From Bacteroidales bacterium (GTDB lineage: Bacteria > Bacteroidota > Bacteroidia > Bacteroidales > Muribaculaceae), in contig JAAVFG010000036.1 in the NCBI GenBank assembly GCA_014800895.1, positions 1 through 33,409 of the forward strand: a stretch of 33,409 nucleotides of DNA. Reading direction: 5' to 3'. Positions 15,522 to 23,371 of the stretch are shown here, in pieces (position 1 is the stretch's first letter; the number at the start of each line of letters is the position of its first letter). The notes under the pieces were generated by a model. It saw nothing but the letters and a program-made list of their open reading frames with translations, was not told where the DNA came from and searched no databases. Both the position numbers and the translations under genes were made by a program.

Positions 15522-15815
15522 TCACATATTCTGCTCCACGGCTTCAAGCAGCTCGCGGCCGGGCATCTCTCCACTCCTTCGCCACACTTCCTTACCATCT
15601 TTATATAGGATAAAAGTTGGAGTGCCATTGATTTTCTCATTATCGCAAACCTCCTGATTGAGATCCACGTCAAGTTGCTGCACCTTGCATCTGCCTTCAA
15701 GAATCTCAGTCACCTGTTCCACCACCGGAGCCATAGCCTTGCAGTGGCCACACCATGTGGCATAAAATTCCACCAATACCAAGGGAGAGGATTCAATTAA
15801 TTCGTCGTAAGTCAT
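15522..15815 (-). CDS. Thioredoxin
   Basis: A 97-aa single-domain thioredoxin without a signal peptide. The redox site is WCGHC (C22/C25) and the cis-Pro loop is GTPTF (Pro66). An extra Cys pair (C43 and C57) is seen. It is the first gene of a thioredoxin-VKOR pair and may be the electron partner that longer VKOR proteins have fused on. The lack of an export signal implies a cytoplasmic location. Confidence 0.93.
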   Translation of the reverse strand: MTYDELIESSPLVLVEFYATWCGHCKAMAPVVEQVTEILEGRCKVQQLDVDLNQEVCDNEKINGTPTFILYKDGKEVWRRSGEMPGRELLEAVEQNM

Positions 15816-15988
15816 AATTCAAATGTTTTAATTATTAAACTATGGAGTCAGATTTCAACTCGGGTGCAGATTTCGATAATCCGTTTAATAACCCGACGCT
15901 TCCTCACTGACTTCATCACTTAAACACTTGAGTCATAACAACGGTTGGTTAAGAAAACTTAAGGATACGAAGTTAAAATAAATAATAA

Positions 15989-16013
15989 ATTATTGCTGTC
16001 CGATAAAAATTTT
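15989..16013 (+). repeat. Solo IS end (third copy of the 25-base repeat)
   Basis: Identical over 25 bases to the arms of the palindrome at 14292-14352 (core TTGCTGTCCGATAAAAA). It reads into the transposase fragment that follows, as an IS left end would. The matching right end is not found in the window. Confidence 0.75.
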
Positions 16014-16037
16014 TAGTATCAGACTCCCAATGGACTT

Positions 16038-16199
16038 ATGGAGCTCAGGATACAGAATGTGGAGTTCGAAAAGTGACAGAAAGGAGGAGATGTCATACGC
16101 CATAGATCCCGTATAATCACTTATGTAGACATCAAAAAACGTAAGCTCATATCATTACTTACCAACGATATGAAGTCAAACCCCGAAGAGATCAATTAG
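16038..16199 (+). pseudogene. Decayed IS4-like transposase fragment
   Basis: The frame has an in-frame TGA at 16074-16076. After it, the translation reads QKGGDVIRHRSRIITYVDIKK, then RKLISLLTNDMKSNPEEI, and stops at TAG 16197-16199. The pattern (acid/basic strand, then LxSLLTND) fits the part of IS4-family DDE transposases just before the conserved YxxRWxIE block, which is missing. Both ends are lost and the adjacent IS end abuts internal sequence, so the copy is dead through internal deletion. Family assignment is from memory of the motif. Confidence 0.55.
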
Positions 16200-16232
16200 C
16201 TCCTTAGGATTAATGAATAGATTAATAGTAGC

Positions 16233-16310
16233 TAAATTTGGTGGAAAGCTATGATTTCGCCGTTTTAAATTTGGTGGAAAGCTATGATTTCGCAATTTTA
16301 AATTTGGTGG
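16233..16310. repeat. 33-bp-period tandem repeat, 2.4 copies
   Basis: Units start at 16233, 16266 and 16299. The first two share 28 bases starting TAAATTTGGTGGAAAGCTAT, then differ in the last 5. The third copy keeps only the first 12 bases. It is too short and too irregular for a CRISPR array. Confidence 0.75.
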
Positions 16311-16315
16311 GTAAT

Positions 16316-16338
16316 GCCTAAATTATTAATATTTAGGC
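16316..16338. terminator. Hairpin after xseB
   Basis: GCCTAAAT/ATTTAGGC (8 bp, 7-nt loop), about 45 bases past the xseB stop. There is no strong T-run on the minus strand, so it is only a possible terminator for the nnr-xseB operon. Confidence 0.35.
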
Positions 16339-16382
16339 TATTGCAGTAATTTATATTAACCTCCCAAAGTATTAGTATCAGA

Positions 16383-16589
16383 TTATACCAATCGCTTCAA
16401 CTCCTCAAGACATTTTTCTACCTCCTCGTTGGTCTTGAAGAGGGATTCCTTGCAGAATTTCAACAGCTCGGTGGCGCGCGTGGTGTATTCCGCCAGACGG
16501 TCTATCTCACAGTCCGGAGACTCCATCTTCGCTACTATCATCTCTAATTCTTCCATCGCGCTCTTATATATCAGCTCTTTCTCTTCCAT
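16383..16589 (-). CDS. xseB: XseB, exodeoxyribonuclease VII small subunit
   Basis: A 68-aa helical subunit of exonuclease VII, which digests single-stranded DNA to oligonucleotides. It has the family pattern YKSAMEELEMIVAKMESPDCEIDRLAEYTTRATELLKFC (helical hairpin). It follows xseA by 4 bp, so the two are translationally linked in the usual way. Confidence 0.92.
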   Translation of the reverse strand: MEEKELIYKSAMEELEMIVAKMESPDCEIDRLAEYTTRATELLKFCKESLFKTNEEVEKCLEELKRLV

Positions 16590-16593
16590 TTTT

Positions 16594-17901
16594 TCATTCT
16601 GTTATTACTGATGTCACATTTCCTGAAAGAAGGGTCGTGATGATCTTATCCCCCGGTTTAATCTCAGACGTATCTTTAATGGCATGACCGTTTAACCTCG
16701 TGATACTATAACCGCGTTTCAGTATATTCTCCGGACTTACCAGACGGATAATATCCTCCATACGATTCAGACGCAATCTCTTGCGCTCCATATCCCCTTT
16801 GGCGGCATTCTCTATACGCAACGCAATCATATTAAGTTTGCTTTGAGAATCAGAAAAACGTCGGGCGATAATCTTCTCTATCCCCATTCCAATCGTCTGC
16901 AGATGGTTTTGCTCCCTTATCGCCACCATCTTCACCCTCGCAGGGAGAATATTCTCAATGTTGGCGAGGCGTAACTGCTCCCCTTTCATCCTCTCTGTCA
17001 CATAGTCGACAATATCCCGGACATCTGTCACGACAGTCTGCCATGCCTGACGACAGCAGTCAACCAGAAAGTCAGCAACCGCCGTCGGGGTCTTGCAACG
17101 TCTGCATGCTATCTCATCCAATACGTTACGGTCGCGTTCATGACCTATACCTACCACTATCGGCAAAGGAAATTCCGCTACGCGACGTGCCAGCTCGTAA
17201 TTGTCAAAACCGTGCATATCGGTGGTTGCTCCTCCTCCCCTTATTATCACTACGCAATCCCAGAAATCTATGGTGCTTTCCACGAAATCGAGTGCCTCCA
17301 ACACACTCGCCGCGGTCCTCTCCCCCTGCATTACCGCCGGAATGAGCATGGGATAGAACTTAAAGCCTTCAGGGGAGGAGACGAGATGATCTGAGAAATC
17401 TCCGTAACCTGCCGCGCCCGCTGCCGATATAACGGCTATTTTCTGCGGAACTTCCGGAAACGCCAGCGATCTATTATAGTCAAGTACACCCTCGCGAGCA
17501 AGCCGATCAAGTATCTCCCTGCGCTGGCGTCCGATATCTCCCAATGTATAAGCGGGATCTATATCGCTGATGGTGAATGAAAGCCCGTAGACATTATGAT
17601 GATTGGCGGATCCTTTCACCATTACTTTCATTCCCGACTGTATGGCATTGCCTGTGCCGGCTATAAATTTACGCTGGAGGATGCGATAGGCGGAACTCCA
17701 TATCATAGCCCGCATCTTCGCTATCACCTGACCTGAAAATTCATCCTTCTCTATCAGCTCCATATAGCAGTGACCGCCCGAAACACGCACGTCACTCAGC
17801 TCGGCAGTGACCCACGCCCCTGTCAGATCGGGAGCGGAGCGTATCACATCCCCCAACATCTGCTGAAACGTCGAAAGACTTATGGCTCTCTCAGCGTCCA
17901 T
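16594..17901 (-). CDS. xseA: XseA, exodeoxyribonuclease VII large subunit
   Basis: The catalytic subunit of exonuclease VII, 435 aa, of normal length. It shows an N-terminal OB-fold (about 20-110, AWVTAELSDVRVSGGHCYMELIE), then the catalytic domain with VVIIRGGGATTDMHGFDNYELARRVAEFPLPIVVGIGHERD and TPTAVADFLVD, a coiled-coil region and the C-terminal KRGYSITR motif. Its start lies 11 bp inside the end of the DUF4831 gene, which indicates coupled translation. Confidence 0.95.
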   Translation of the reverse strand: MDAERAISLSTFQQMLGDVIRSAPDLTGAWVTAELSDVRVSGGHCYMELIEKDEFSGQVIAKMRAMIWSSAYRILQRKFIAGTGNAIQSGMKVMVKGSANHHNVYGLSFTISDIDPAYTLGDIGRQRREILDRLAREGVLDYNRSLAFPEVPQKIAVISAAGAAGYGDFSDHLVSSPEGFKFYPMLIPAVMQGERTAASVLEALDFVESTIDFWDCVVIIRGGGATTDMHGFDNYELARRVAEFPLPIVVGIGHERDRNVLDEIACRRCKTPTAVADFLVDCCRQAWQTVVTDVRDIVDYVTERMKGEQLRLANIENILPARVKMVAIREQNHLQTIGMGIEKIIARRFSDSQSKLNMIALRIENAAKGDMERKRLRLNRMEDIIRLVSPENILKRGYSITRLNGHAIKDTSEIKPGDKIITTLLSGNVTSVITE

Positions 17902-18982
17902 TCTCCCCTATCTCTTTAATAGCTCCGGTTGCCGAATCAAAGATAGCGAAAGATGGAGCTTTCTTGTCGGAAAAAAGCGAAGGTGACAGACCGAATTTGA
18001 TACCGAACTGAGAGAACTCCAGCTCTCCGTCATAGAGGGTTTCCCCATTCATTTTCAGAGAAATTTCAGCGCTTCCGGGTATACAGTATATCACGGCATC
18101 CTTCGGGAGTTTCTTGGTCTCTCCCTTCACATCCACCGGAAGTTCGGGAGTCTCCCCCTGCTTTACATTTATATATACGGGATCTCCCGAAAGATCATCT
18201 GCATCTACAAATCCGCTGAAGTCGCTCAGGCGGAACAATACGGAGCGTCCATCCTCCTTAGGAATGAAAGTGAACGTTCTCGTATATGTCTCGGTATATT
18301 CTGTGCCGCAAAAGGCTGCGGTGATTGCAGCCTCCTGATGAGCGAGGGAGGCGAGCATCAATTCAAGTTGCTTGCCATCGGTCGGCATCGTCTCAGCCGT
18401 GCCTCTTGTAAGCGATATGCGTGAATCGCGTATATCAAGGAGATTTTCGGCGAGCATCTGCGCCTGCTTGGCTGACGACTGCGAGGCAAGGAAGTCCTCA
18501 TCCACATATTTGAGATATTCCTGCATATCAATGGGTCTCTTCTTCGATACCGCTTCATCTCCGGCGCTATTCGCCGGGCTATCGGGCGCATCCGCCTCCT
18601 TATTTATAGCGAGCAACATGCCGTCATCGCTGACAGATATATAGGTCAGCGCACCGGGCTTGAGTTGCATGAGGTACTGCTCGGAAGTGTCAGCTATACC
18701 GTAAGGATTGACCTTTACATCCTTCACGCTCCATGACTCTGAATCAGACTTGATCACCTTATCTGTGCCTATATATTTCTTGGCATACTGGAAATATTTT
18801 CCCGCCTTCTCCACTCTCCTCTCCGCAGTGACCTCTATAGAGAGGGCGGTGGTAGGGAGAGTATAGACGAGTCCGTATTCATTGTGTTTGTCCGCCGTCA
18901 GAATCTTTGTCTGCTGAGCGTTGAGATTCACGCCGGTTGCGATCGAGGCTGCCAATATGACTGCTGCTATGGAATATCTCAT
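17891..18982 (-). CDS. DUF4831 family secreted protein
   Basis: A 363-aa protein with a signal peptide (about 1-22, ending NAQ). The early segment KHNEYGLVYTLPTTALSIEVTAERRVEKAGKYFQYAKKYIG is typical of DUF4831, a Bacteroidetes family of unknown function. The rest is predicted beta-rich and soluble, so probably periplasmic. The gene lies 34 bp after nnr and overlaps xseA, so it belongs to the operon, though no shared function is evident. Confidence 0.85.
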   Translation of the reverse strand: MRYSIAAVILAASIATGVNLNAQQTKILTADKHNEYGLVYTLPTTALSIEVTAERRVEKAGKYFQYAKKYIGTDKVIKSDSESWSVKDVKVNPYGIADTSEQYLMQLKPGALTYISVSDDGMLLAINKEADAPDSPANSAGDEAVSKKRPIDMQEYLKYVDEDFLASQSSAKQAQMLAENLLDIRDSRISLTRGTAETMPTDGKQLELMLASLAHQEAAITAAFCGTEYTETYTRTFTFIPKEDGRSVLFRLSDFSGFVDADDLSGDPVYINVKQGETPELPVDVKGETKKLPKDAVIYCIPGSAEISLKMNGETLYDGELEFSQFGIKFGLSPSLFSDKKAPSFAIFDSATGAIKEIGENGR

Positions 18983-19016
18983 GTTATTTCTTTTTTTGAA
19001 ATGAAAAAGGAGAGTT

Positions 19017-20546
19017 TTATCTCTCCATTACCATCTTGATTGCTCTTCCGACATGGTCGGCGATGTCAGAAGCTACAATTCCGAATTCTCCCAATTCATC
19101 TACCGCGAGGTCGCCGGCAAGTCCATGCACATAGACGCCGATAGTGGCTGCCTGCTCCGGACTGTATCCCTGGGCGAGGAAAGCTCCGATCACTCCGGCG
19201 AGCACATCTCCGGAGCCTGCCGTAGCCATACCCGGATTGCCTGTTGAATTGATATATACTCTTCCCGTAGGACGCACCACCATTGTGTTATGCCCCTTGA
19301 GGACAATCACGATTTTATATCTGTGAGCCATATCTATTGCCGTGCGGAGTCTCTCCTCAGATGAGAAGTGATCACCGAACAGGCGGTCAAACTCGCCGAT
19401 ATGTGGCGTGATTACGGTCTTGTTGGGTGGGAGCATGGTCAATAGCGCGGGACGTTTGGCGATGCAGTTAAGGGCATCGGCATCGAGAAGAAGCATATTG
19501 GGCACATTCTTCAACAGTCCTTCAAGTGCCGACACGGTCTGGTCATGTGTTCCGATGCCGGGACCCGCCACCACAACCTGATGATGATGATGCACGGTCA
19601 TGTCGGTGATGAAATGCTCATTCCTGTCCGGCTCGAACATTACCTCGGGAGCCGCTGTCTGCATGATATTGAGTGCGCCGCGCGGACCATGCACCGTCGC
19701 CAGTCCGGCGCCGCTCTTGAGTGCTGTGCGGGAGGAGAGGATTGATGCGCCTACAAGACCTGTGCTTCCGGTGAAGAAGAGCGTGGATCCGTAATCTCTT
19801 TTCCCTGTGAAAGGATGACGAGGCTTGATAAGAGGGCGGATGTTGCGGCGCTCGAGAAGATAGAACTGTGTCTCCAGATCTTTCATCTTGGCATCGTCAA
19901 GGTCTATGTCAAGCAGCTTCCATTCCCCTATGATTTCGTAATTCTCCTCGAAAAAGAAAGTAAGGCGGGGCACCTGAAAGGCGAGTGTAAGATTGGCATG
20001 CACCATCGAGCTTCTTACCGCCTGTGCGCTCCAGCTGTTCCATTCCCCATAAAGTCCTGTCGGAATATCAATCGAGATGACATATGCGCCGGAGCCATTG
20101 ATATATTTCGCCACCTGCCCGAAGCCGCCATCCAGGGGGCGTTTCAGACCCGACCCGAAAAGACCGTCGATCACTACATCATTCTCCCCTAATACAGGAG
20201 GGGTAAATTCCTTAGTAACTTCTGTAAAATTTATGCCATCAATAGTGATAATCTTATTCCGCTGCTCCAGACAGTCATGGCTCAGCTTCCTGTCGACATT
20301 AAAGAGGTATATCTCAAGGTTCTTGTAGCCCTGCTCGTACAACATCCTCGCAACTGCCAGCGCATCTCCTCCGTTATTGCCCGGTCCTGCCATCACCACG
20401 ATACGGCGACTGGGTAGAAAACGGGAGATGATCTCGACTGTCACTGCAGAAGCTGCGCGCTCCATCAGATCGATGGTGCTTATCCCTTGTGCGTGACAGG
20501 TAGCCATATCCAGCTCGCGGATTGCCTCTGACGATAATATCTTCAT
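19017..20546 (-). CDS. nnr: Nnr: NAD(P)H-hydrate epimerase / ADP-dependent NAD(P)H-hydrate dehydratase
   Basis: This two-domain repair enzyme converts damaged, hydrated NAD(P)H back to NAD(P)H. Residues about 1-215 are the YjeF-N epimerase (AGPGNNGGDALAVARML, GLFGSGLKRPLDG). Residues about 230-509 are the ribokinase-like dehydratase (GSTGLVGASILSSRTALKSGAGL, VVAGPGIG, ITPHIGEFDRLFG, GNPGMATAGSGDVLAGVIGAFLAQG). At 509 aa it has the normal fused length. It is the first gene of nnr-DUF4831-xseA-xseB. Confidence 0.95.
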   Translation of the reverse strand: MKILSSEAIRELDMATCHAQGISTIDLMERAASAVTVEIISRFLPSRRIVVMAGPGNNGGDALAVARMLYEQGYKNLEIYLFNVDRKLSHDCLEQRNKIITIDGINFTEVTKEFTPPVLGENDVVIDGLFGSGLKRPLDGGFGQVAKYINGSGAYVISIDIPTGLYGEWNSWSAQAVRSSMVHANLTLAFQVPRLTFFFEENYEIIGEWKLLDIDLDDAKMKDLETQFYLLERRNIRPLIKPRHPFTGKRDYGSTLFFTGSTGLVGASILSSRTALKSGAGLATVHGPRGALNIMQTAAPEVMFEPDRNEHFITDMTVHHHHQVVVAGPGIGTHDQTVSALEGLLKNVPNMLLLDADALNCIAKRPALLTMLPPNKTVITPHIGEFDRLFGDHFSSEERLRTAIDMAHRYKIVIVLKGHNTMVVRPTGRVYINSTGNPGMATAGSGDVLAGVIGAFLAQGYSPEQAATIGVYVHGLAGDLAVDELGEFGIVASDIADHVGRAIKMVMER

Positions 20547-20630
20547 TTTTTATTATTCTCTTTTTATTTGTGTTACCCCTTATTTCTCCCTTTTTGCGAC
20601 CGAATGTGTTACAAGTCTATTTCTCCTTTA

Positions 20631-20657
20631 CAAAGATAGTAATTTTCTGTAAAACAA
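20631..20657 (-). promoter_or_regulatory. Possible promoter of the nnr operon
   Basis: On the minus strand TATCTTTG (20638-20631) matches the -7 box. The nearest TTG (20657-20655) is only 16 bp upstream, short of the usual 19-21, so the -33 assignment is weak. The leader would be about 80 nt. Confidence 0.45.
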
Positions 20658-20703
20658 TGATAATAAATAAGGCGCGGATAATAAAAAAATCACTTTATCA
20701 GAT

Positions 20704-20736
20704 AAAAAAAGAGGCTGTCTGCAAGCAGACAGCCTC
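20704..20736 (-). terminator. Intrinsic terminator of the aldolase gene
   Basis: A perfect 12-bp stem (GAGGCTGTCTGC / GCAGACAGCCTC, 2-base loop) at 20711-20736 is followed on the minus strand by seven T. It lies 25 bp past the fba stop codon. Confidence 0.93.
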
Positions 20737-20761
20737 CATGTGGTATATAAACGCTTTCTGA

Positions 20762-21763
20762 TTACTCTGCCTTACCGTTAGAGCCGAGAACGTTTACGAT
20801 CTTCTCCTTGTAGAGTTTCTCCATCTCGTCGCGAGCCGGACCGAGATATTTACGGGGATCGAACTCAGCGGGCTTCTCGTTGAAGACTTTGCGGATAGCA
20901 GCAGTCATAGCGAGACGGCTGTCAGAGTCGATGTTGATCTTGCAAACATCCATCTTCGCTGCCTTGCGGAGCTCCTCCTCGGGGATACCGATTGCGTTAG
21001 GAAGCTTGCCACCGTTTGAGTTGATGATGTCAACATACTCCTGGGGAACTGAAGAAGAACCGTGGAGCACGATGGGGAATCCGGGGATCTTAGCCTCTAC
21101 ACCCTCGAGAACGTCGAATGCCAAGGGAGGAGGTACGAGACGACCTGTCTTGGGATCAACTGTGCACTGCTCGGGAGTAAATTTGTAAGCACCGTGAGAT
21201 GTACCGATTGAGATAGCGAGGCTATCAACACCTGTACGAGTCACGAAGTCTACTACCTCCTCGGGATCAGTATATGTGTGATGGTCAGAGCTTACCTCAT
21301 CCTCAACACCGGCGAGCACACCAAGCTCACCCTCAACTGTCACACCATATTTGTGTGCGTACTCGCATACCTTCTTAGTAAGCTCAACGTTCTCCTCATA
21401 AGGAAGGTGTGAACCGTCGATCATAACAGAAGAGAAACCATTGTCTACGCAGTCCTTGCAGAGCTCGAAGCTGTCACCGTGGTCAAGGTGAAGCACGATC
21501 TGGGGATGCTCCCAACCGAGAGACTTAGCGTACTCAACAGCACCCTGAGCCATGTAACGGAGAAGGATAGGATTTGCGTAGTTGCGAGCGCCCTTGGACA
21601 CCTGAAGGATAACGGGAGACTTAGTATCTGCCGCTGCCTTGATGATAGCCTGAAGCTGCTCCATGTTGTTGAAGTTGAATGCGGGGATTGCATATCCGCC
21701 GTGTACGGCCTTCTCGAACATCTCTTTAGTGTTCACAAGACCTAAGCTTTTGTAATCTACCAT
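20762..21763 (-). CDS. fba: Class II fructose-1,6-bisphosphate aldolase
   Basis: This zinc enzyme splits fructose 1,6-bisphosphate to DHAP and glyceraldehyde 3-phosphate in glycolysis. The frame is open to 21826, but I place the start at 21763 (MVDYKSLGLVNTKEMF, 333 aa), the family start, because upstream codons overlap the promoter region. Zn and substrate residues are seen in LHLDHGDS (about 91-98), MIDGSHLPYEEN, SIGTSHGAYKF and VLHGSSSVP. It is a single-gene unit with a canonical promoter and terminator. Confidence 0.95.
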   Translation of the reverse strand: MVDYKSLGLVNTKEMFEKAVHGGYAIPAFNFNNMEQLQAIIKAAADTKSPVILQVSKGARNYANPILLRYMAQGAVEYAKSLGWEHPQIVLHLDHGDSFELCKDCVDNGFSSVMIDGSHLPYEENVELTKKVCEYAHKYGVTVEGELGVLAGVEDEVSSDHHTYTDPEEVVDFVTRTGVDSLAISIGTSHGAYKFTPEQCTVDPKTGRLVPPPLAFDVLEGVEAKIPGFPIVLHGSSSVPQEYVDIINSNGGKLPNAIGIPEEELRKAAKMDVCKINIDSDSRLAMTAAIRKVFNEKPAEFDPRKYLGPARDEMEKLYKEKIVNVLGSNGKAE

Positions 21764-21803
21764 GATTTTATATTTATTTAAAACTGGTTTTTCTCTTATC
21801 GTG

Positions 21804-21835
21804 CAAATATAAAAATTTTTCCGCATTTCAGCAAA
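21804..21835 (-). promoter_or_regulatory. Promoter of fba
   Basis: On the minus strand TTTG (21835-21832), a 20-bp spacer, then TATATTTG (21811-21804): an exact match to the Bacteroidetes consensus. The predicted leader is about 35 nt to the ATG at 21763, which supports that start. Confidence 0.85.
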
Positions 21836-21881
21836 ATTATGCGGGCGTAAGAGCTAAATTTTATCTATTCCTTACCCTATT

Positions 21882-21913
21882 TTTGCTTCTTTTCTCCTTT
21901 TTATTTAATTTTG
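21882..21913 (+). promoter_or_regulatory. Promoter of the sugar transferase
   Basis: TTTG (21882-21885), 20-bp spacer, TAATTTTG (21906-21913). Transcription should start near 21919, leaving a leader of about 18 nt to the ATG at 21937. Confidence 0.8.
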
Positions 21914-21936
21914 TGGCTTAATCGTTGACCTATATC

Positions 21937-23358
21937 ATGAAAGGACATTCAGTTTCCATTAATCTCCAGCGTATGCGTTACGCCGCTTCCGACCTGCTCA
22001 CTACTGCGCTGGCGTTCTTTCTTTTTGATATATGTCGCTATTTCATCATGGATACGGGGCAGTCTACTCTTTGGGGCTATCTTTCTCTGCATAAGATCGT
22101 GCTGGAGCAGATCCTTATCCCTTTCTCTCTTTTAGGCGTATACTGGCTCTCAGGATATTACAATTCCCCTTTCTCAAAATCCAGACTGGAGGAATTTCTG
22201 CAGACCTTTTCCGCCGCCGGTATTAATTGCGTGCTGATATATTTCGCGCTCCTTATCAACGACACAATGCCTACGCGCTCCCTAAGCTACGGCTTGATAC
22301 TCATACTTTTCGGTCTGCTGTTCCTTTGCACATATACCGACAGGCTTCTTATCACCGCCGCCTCCATTCGTCACTTCTCCAGAAGGGATTGGTATTTCAA
22401 TACCGTCATTATCGGAGATTCCGACGAAGCTATAAATATTGCAAAGCGCCTCACCAACTCCCAGTCTAATTTAGGATATAGCGTTATCGGGCATCTCCCT
22501 ATCGAGGGGGAGGAAGCTTCCTCCTCGCCACATGAGGTTATCGATCACGACCGGCTGGACTCTCTGATTTCAGAGAAGGTGATTGATCAGCTGATTATCG
22601 TGCCTCAGAAAACGGGGGACGAGAATAAGGTGCTCAATGTATTGTTCCGCTATTTCGACCGTGGAGTGCCGATACGTATCGCTCCCTCCTCCATCTCTTT
22701 TCTTACCTCAAATATCAGAATGCGCGATATCATTGCTGAGCCTTTTATCGATCTCTCCTCCCCTTCGATGAGCGAATGGCAGAAAAATCTCAAGAGGGTG
22801 GCGGATGTAGTCATATCCCTTCTCGCTTTAATCCTTCTATCCCCTCTCTTCTTAGTCCTGGCTGTGGCGGTGAAGAGAAGTTCGCCGGGACCTGTCTTCT
22901 ACCGTCAGGAGCGTATCGGATATCGCCAGAAACCGTTTGAGATAATAAAATTCAGAAGCATGCGGGAGGATGCCGAAAAAGATGGTCCGCAGGTATCGGC
23001 GGAGGGTGATACGCGTATCACTAACGTCGGACGTATCATGCGTAAGTACCGTCTGGATGAATTTCCACAGTTCTGGAATGTTCTCAAAGGGGAGATGTCG
23101 CTTGTAGGTCCGCGCCCTGAAAGGGAGTATTACATTCGTCAGATTGTAAAGGAGGCTCCCTATTATACCCTCATTCATCAGGTGAAGCCCGGTATCACAT
23201 CCTGGGGGATGGTGAAATTCGGCTATGCCCGTTCTGTCAGGGAGATGGTGGAGCGCACCCGATACGATCTTATATATCTTTCCAATATGTCAATCGGAAT
23301 TGACTGCAAGATAATCCTTCATACCATTAATACAGTAATCTCCGGTAAAGGAGTGTAA
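21937..23358 (+). CDS. Polyprenyl-phosphate sugar-1-phosphate transferase (WcaJ/WbaP-like)
   Basis: It starts assembly of a surface polysaccharide by moving a sugar-1-phosphate from a nucleotide sugar to undecaprenyl phosphate. Four hydrophobic N-terminal segments and a CoA-binding-like domain (VIIGDSDEAINIAKRL) precede the catalytic domain: membrane anchor about 295-315, then FYRQERIGYRQKPFEIIKFRSM, RKYRLDEFPQFWNVLKGEMSLVGPRPE and VKPGITSWGMV. I use the ATG at 21937 (473 aa); an upstream TTG at 21925 would add only four residues. No glycan cluster surrounds it here, and the MFS gene follows by 13 bp. Confidence 0.92.
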   Translation: MKGHSVSINLQRMRYAASDLLTTALAFFLFDICRYFIMDTGQSTLWGYLSLHKIVLEQILIPFSLLGVYWLSGYYNSPFSKSRLEEFLQTFSAAGINCVLIYFALLINDTMPTRSLSYGLILILFGLLFLCTYTDRLLITAASIRHFSRRDWYFNTVIIGDSDEAINIAKRLTNSQSNLGYSVIGHLPIEGEEASSSPHEVIDHDRLDSLISEKVIDQLIIVPQKTGDENKVLNVLFRYFDRGVPIRIAPSSISFLTSNIRMRDIIAEPFIDLSSPSMSEWQKNLKRVADVVISLLALILLSPLFLVLAVAVKRSSPGPVFYRQERIGYRQKPFEIIKFRSMREDAEKDGPQVSAEGDTRITNVGRIMRKYRLDEFPQFWNVLKGEMSLVGPRPEREYYIRQIVKEAPYYTLIHQVKPGITSWGMVKFGYARSVREMVERTRYDLIYLSNMSIGIDCKIILHTINTVISGKGV

Positions 23359-23371
23359 GGACACCATAACC

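Larger units (their letters stand above)
15816..16382. other. 567-bp gene-poor stretch with IS remnant and tandem repeats
   Basis: No intact gene is present. From right to left, away from xseB, it holds a hairpin (16316-16338), a 33-bp-period tandem repeat (16233-16310), a decayed IS4-like transposase fragment (16038-16199) and one IS end (15989-16013). The remaining part upstream of the thioredoxin gene (15816-15988) has no clear consensus promoter; CGAAGTTA at about 15969 is one base off the reversed -7 box. Confidence 0.6.

Noticed and set aside
16233..16310. Possible CRISPR array
   Set aside because: Only 2.4 units, a 5-base variable part instead of about 30-base spacers, and no cas genes.
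21763..21826. N-terminal extension of the aldolase to the first in-frame ATG
   Set aside because: The extension covers the predicted promoter leader and is absent from the family; MVDYKSLGLV is the usual start.
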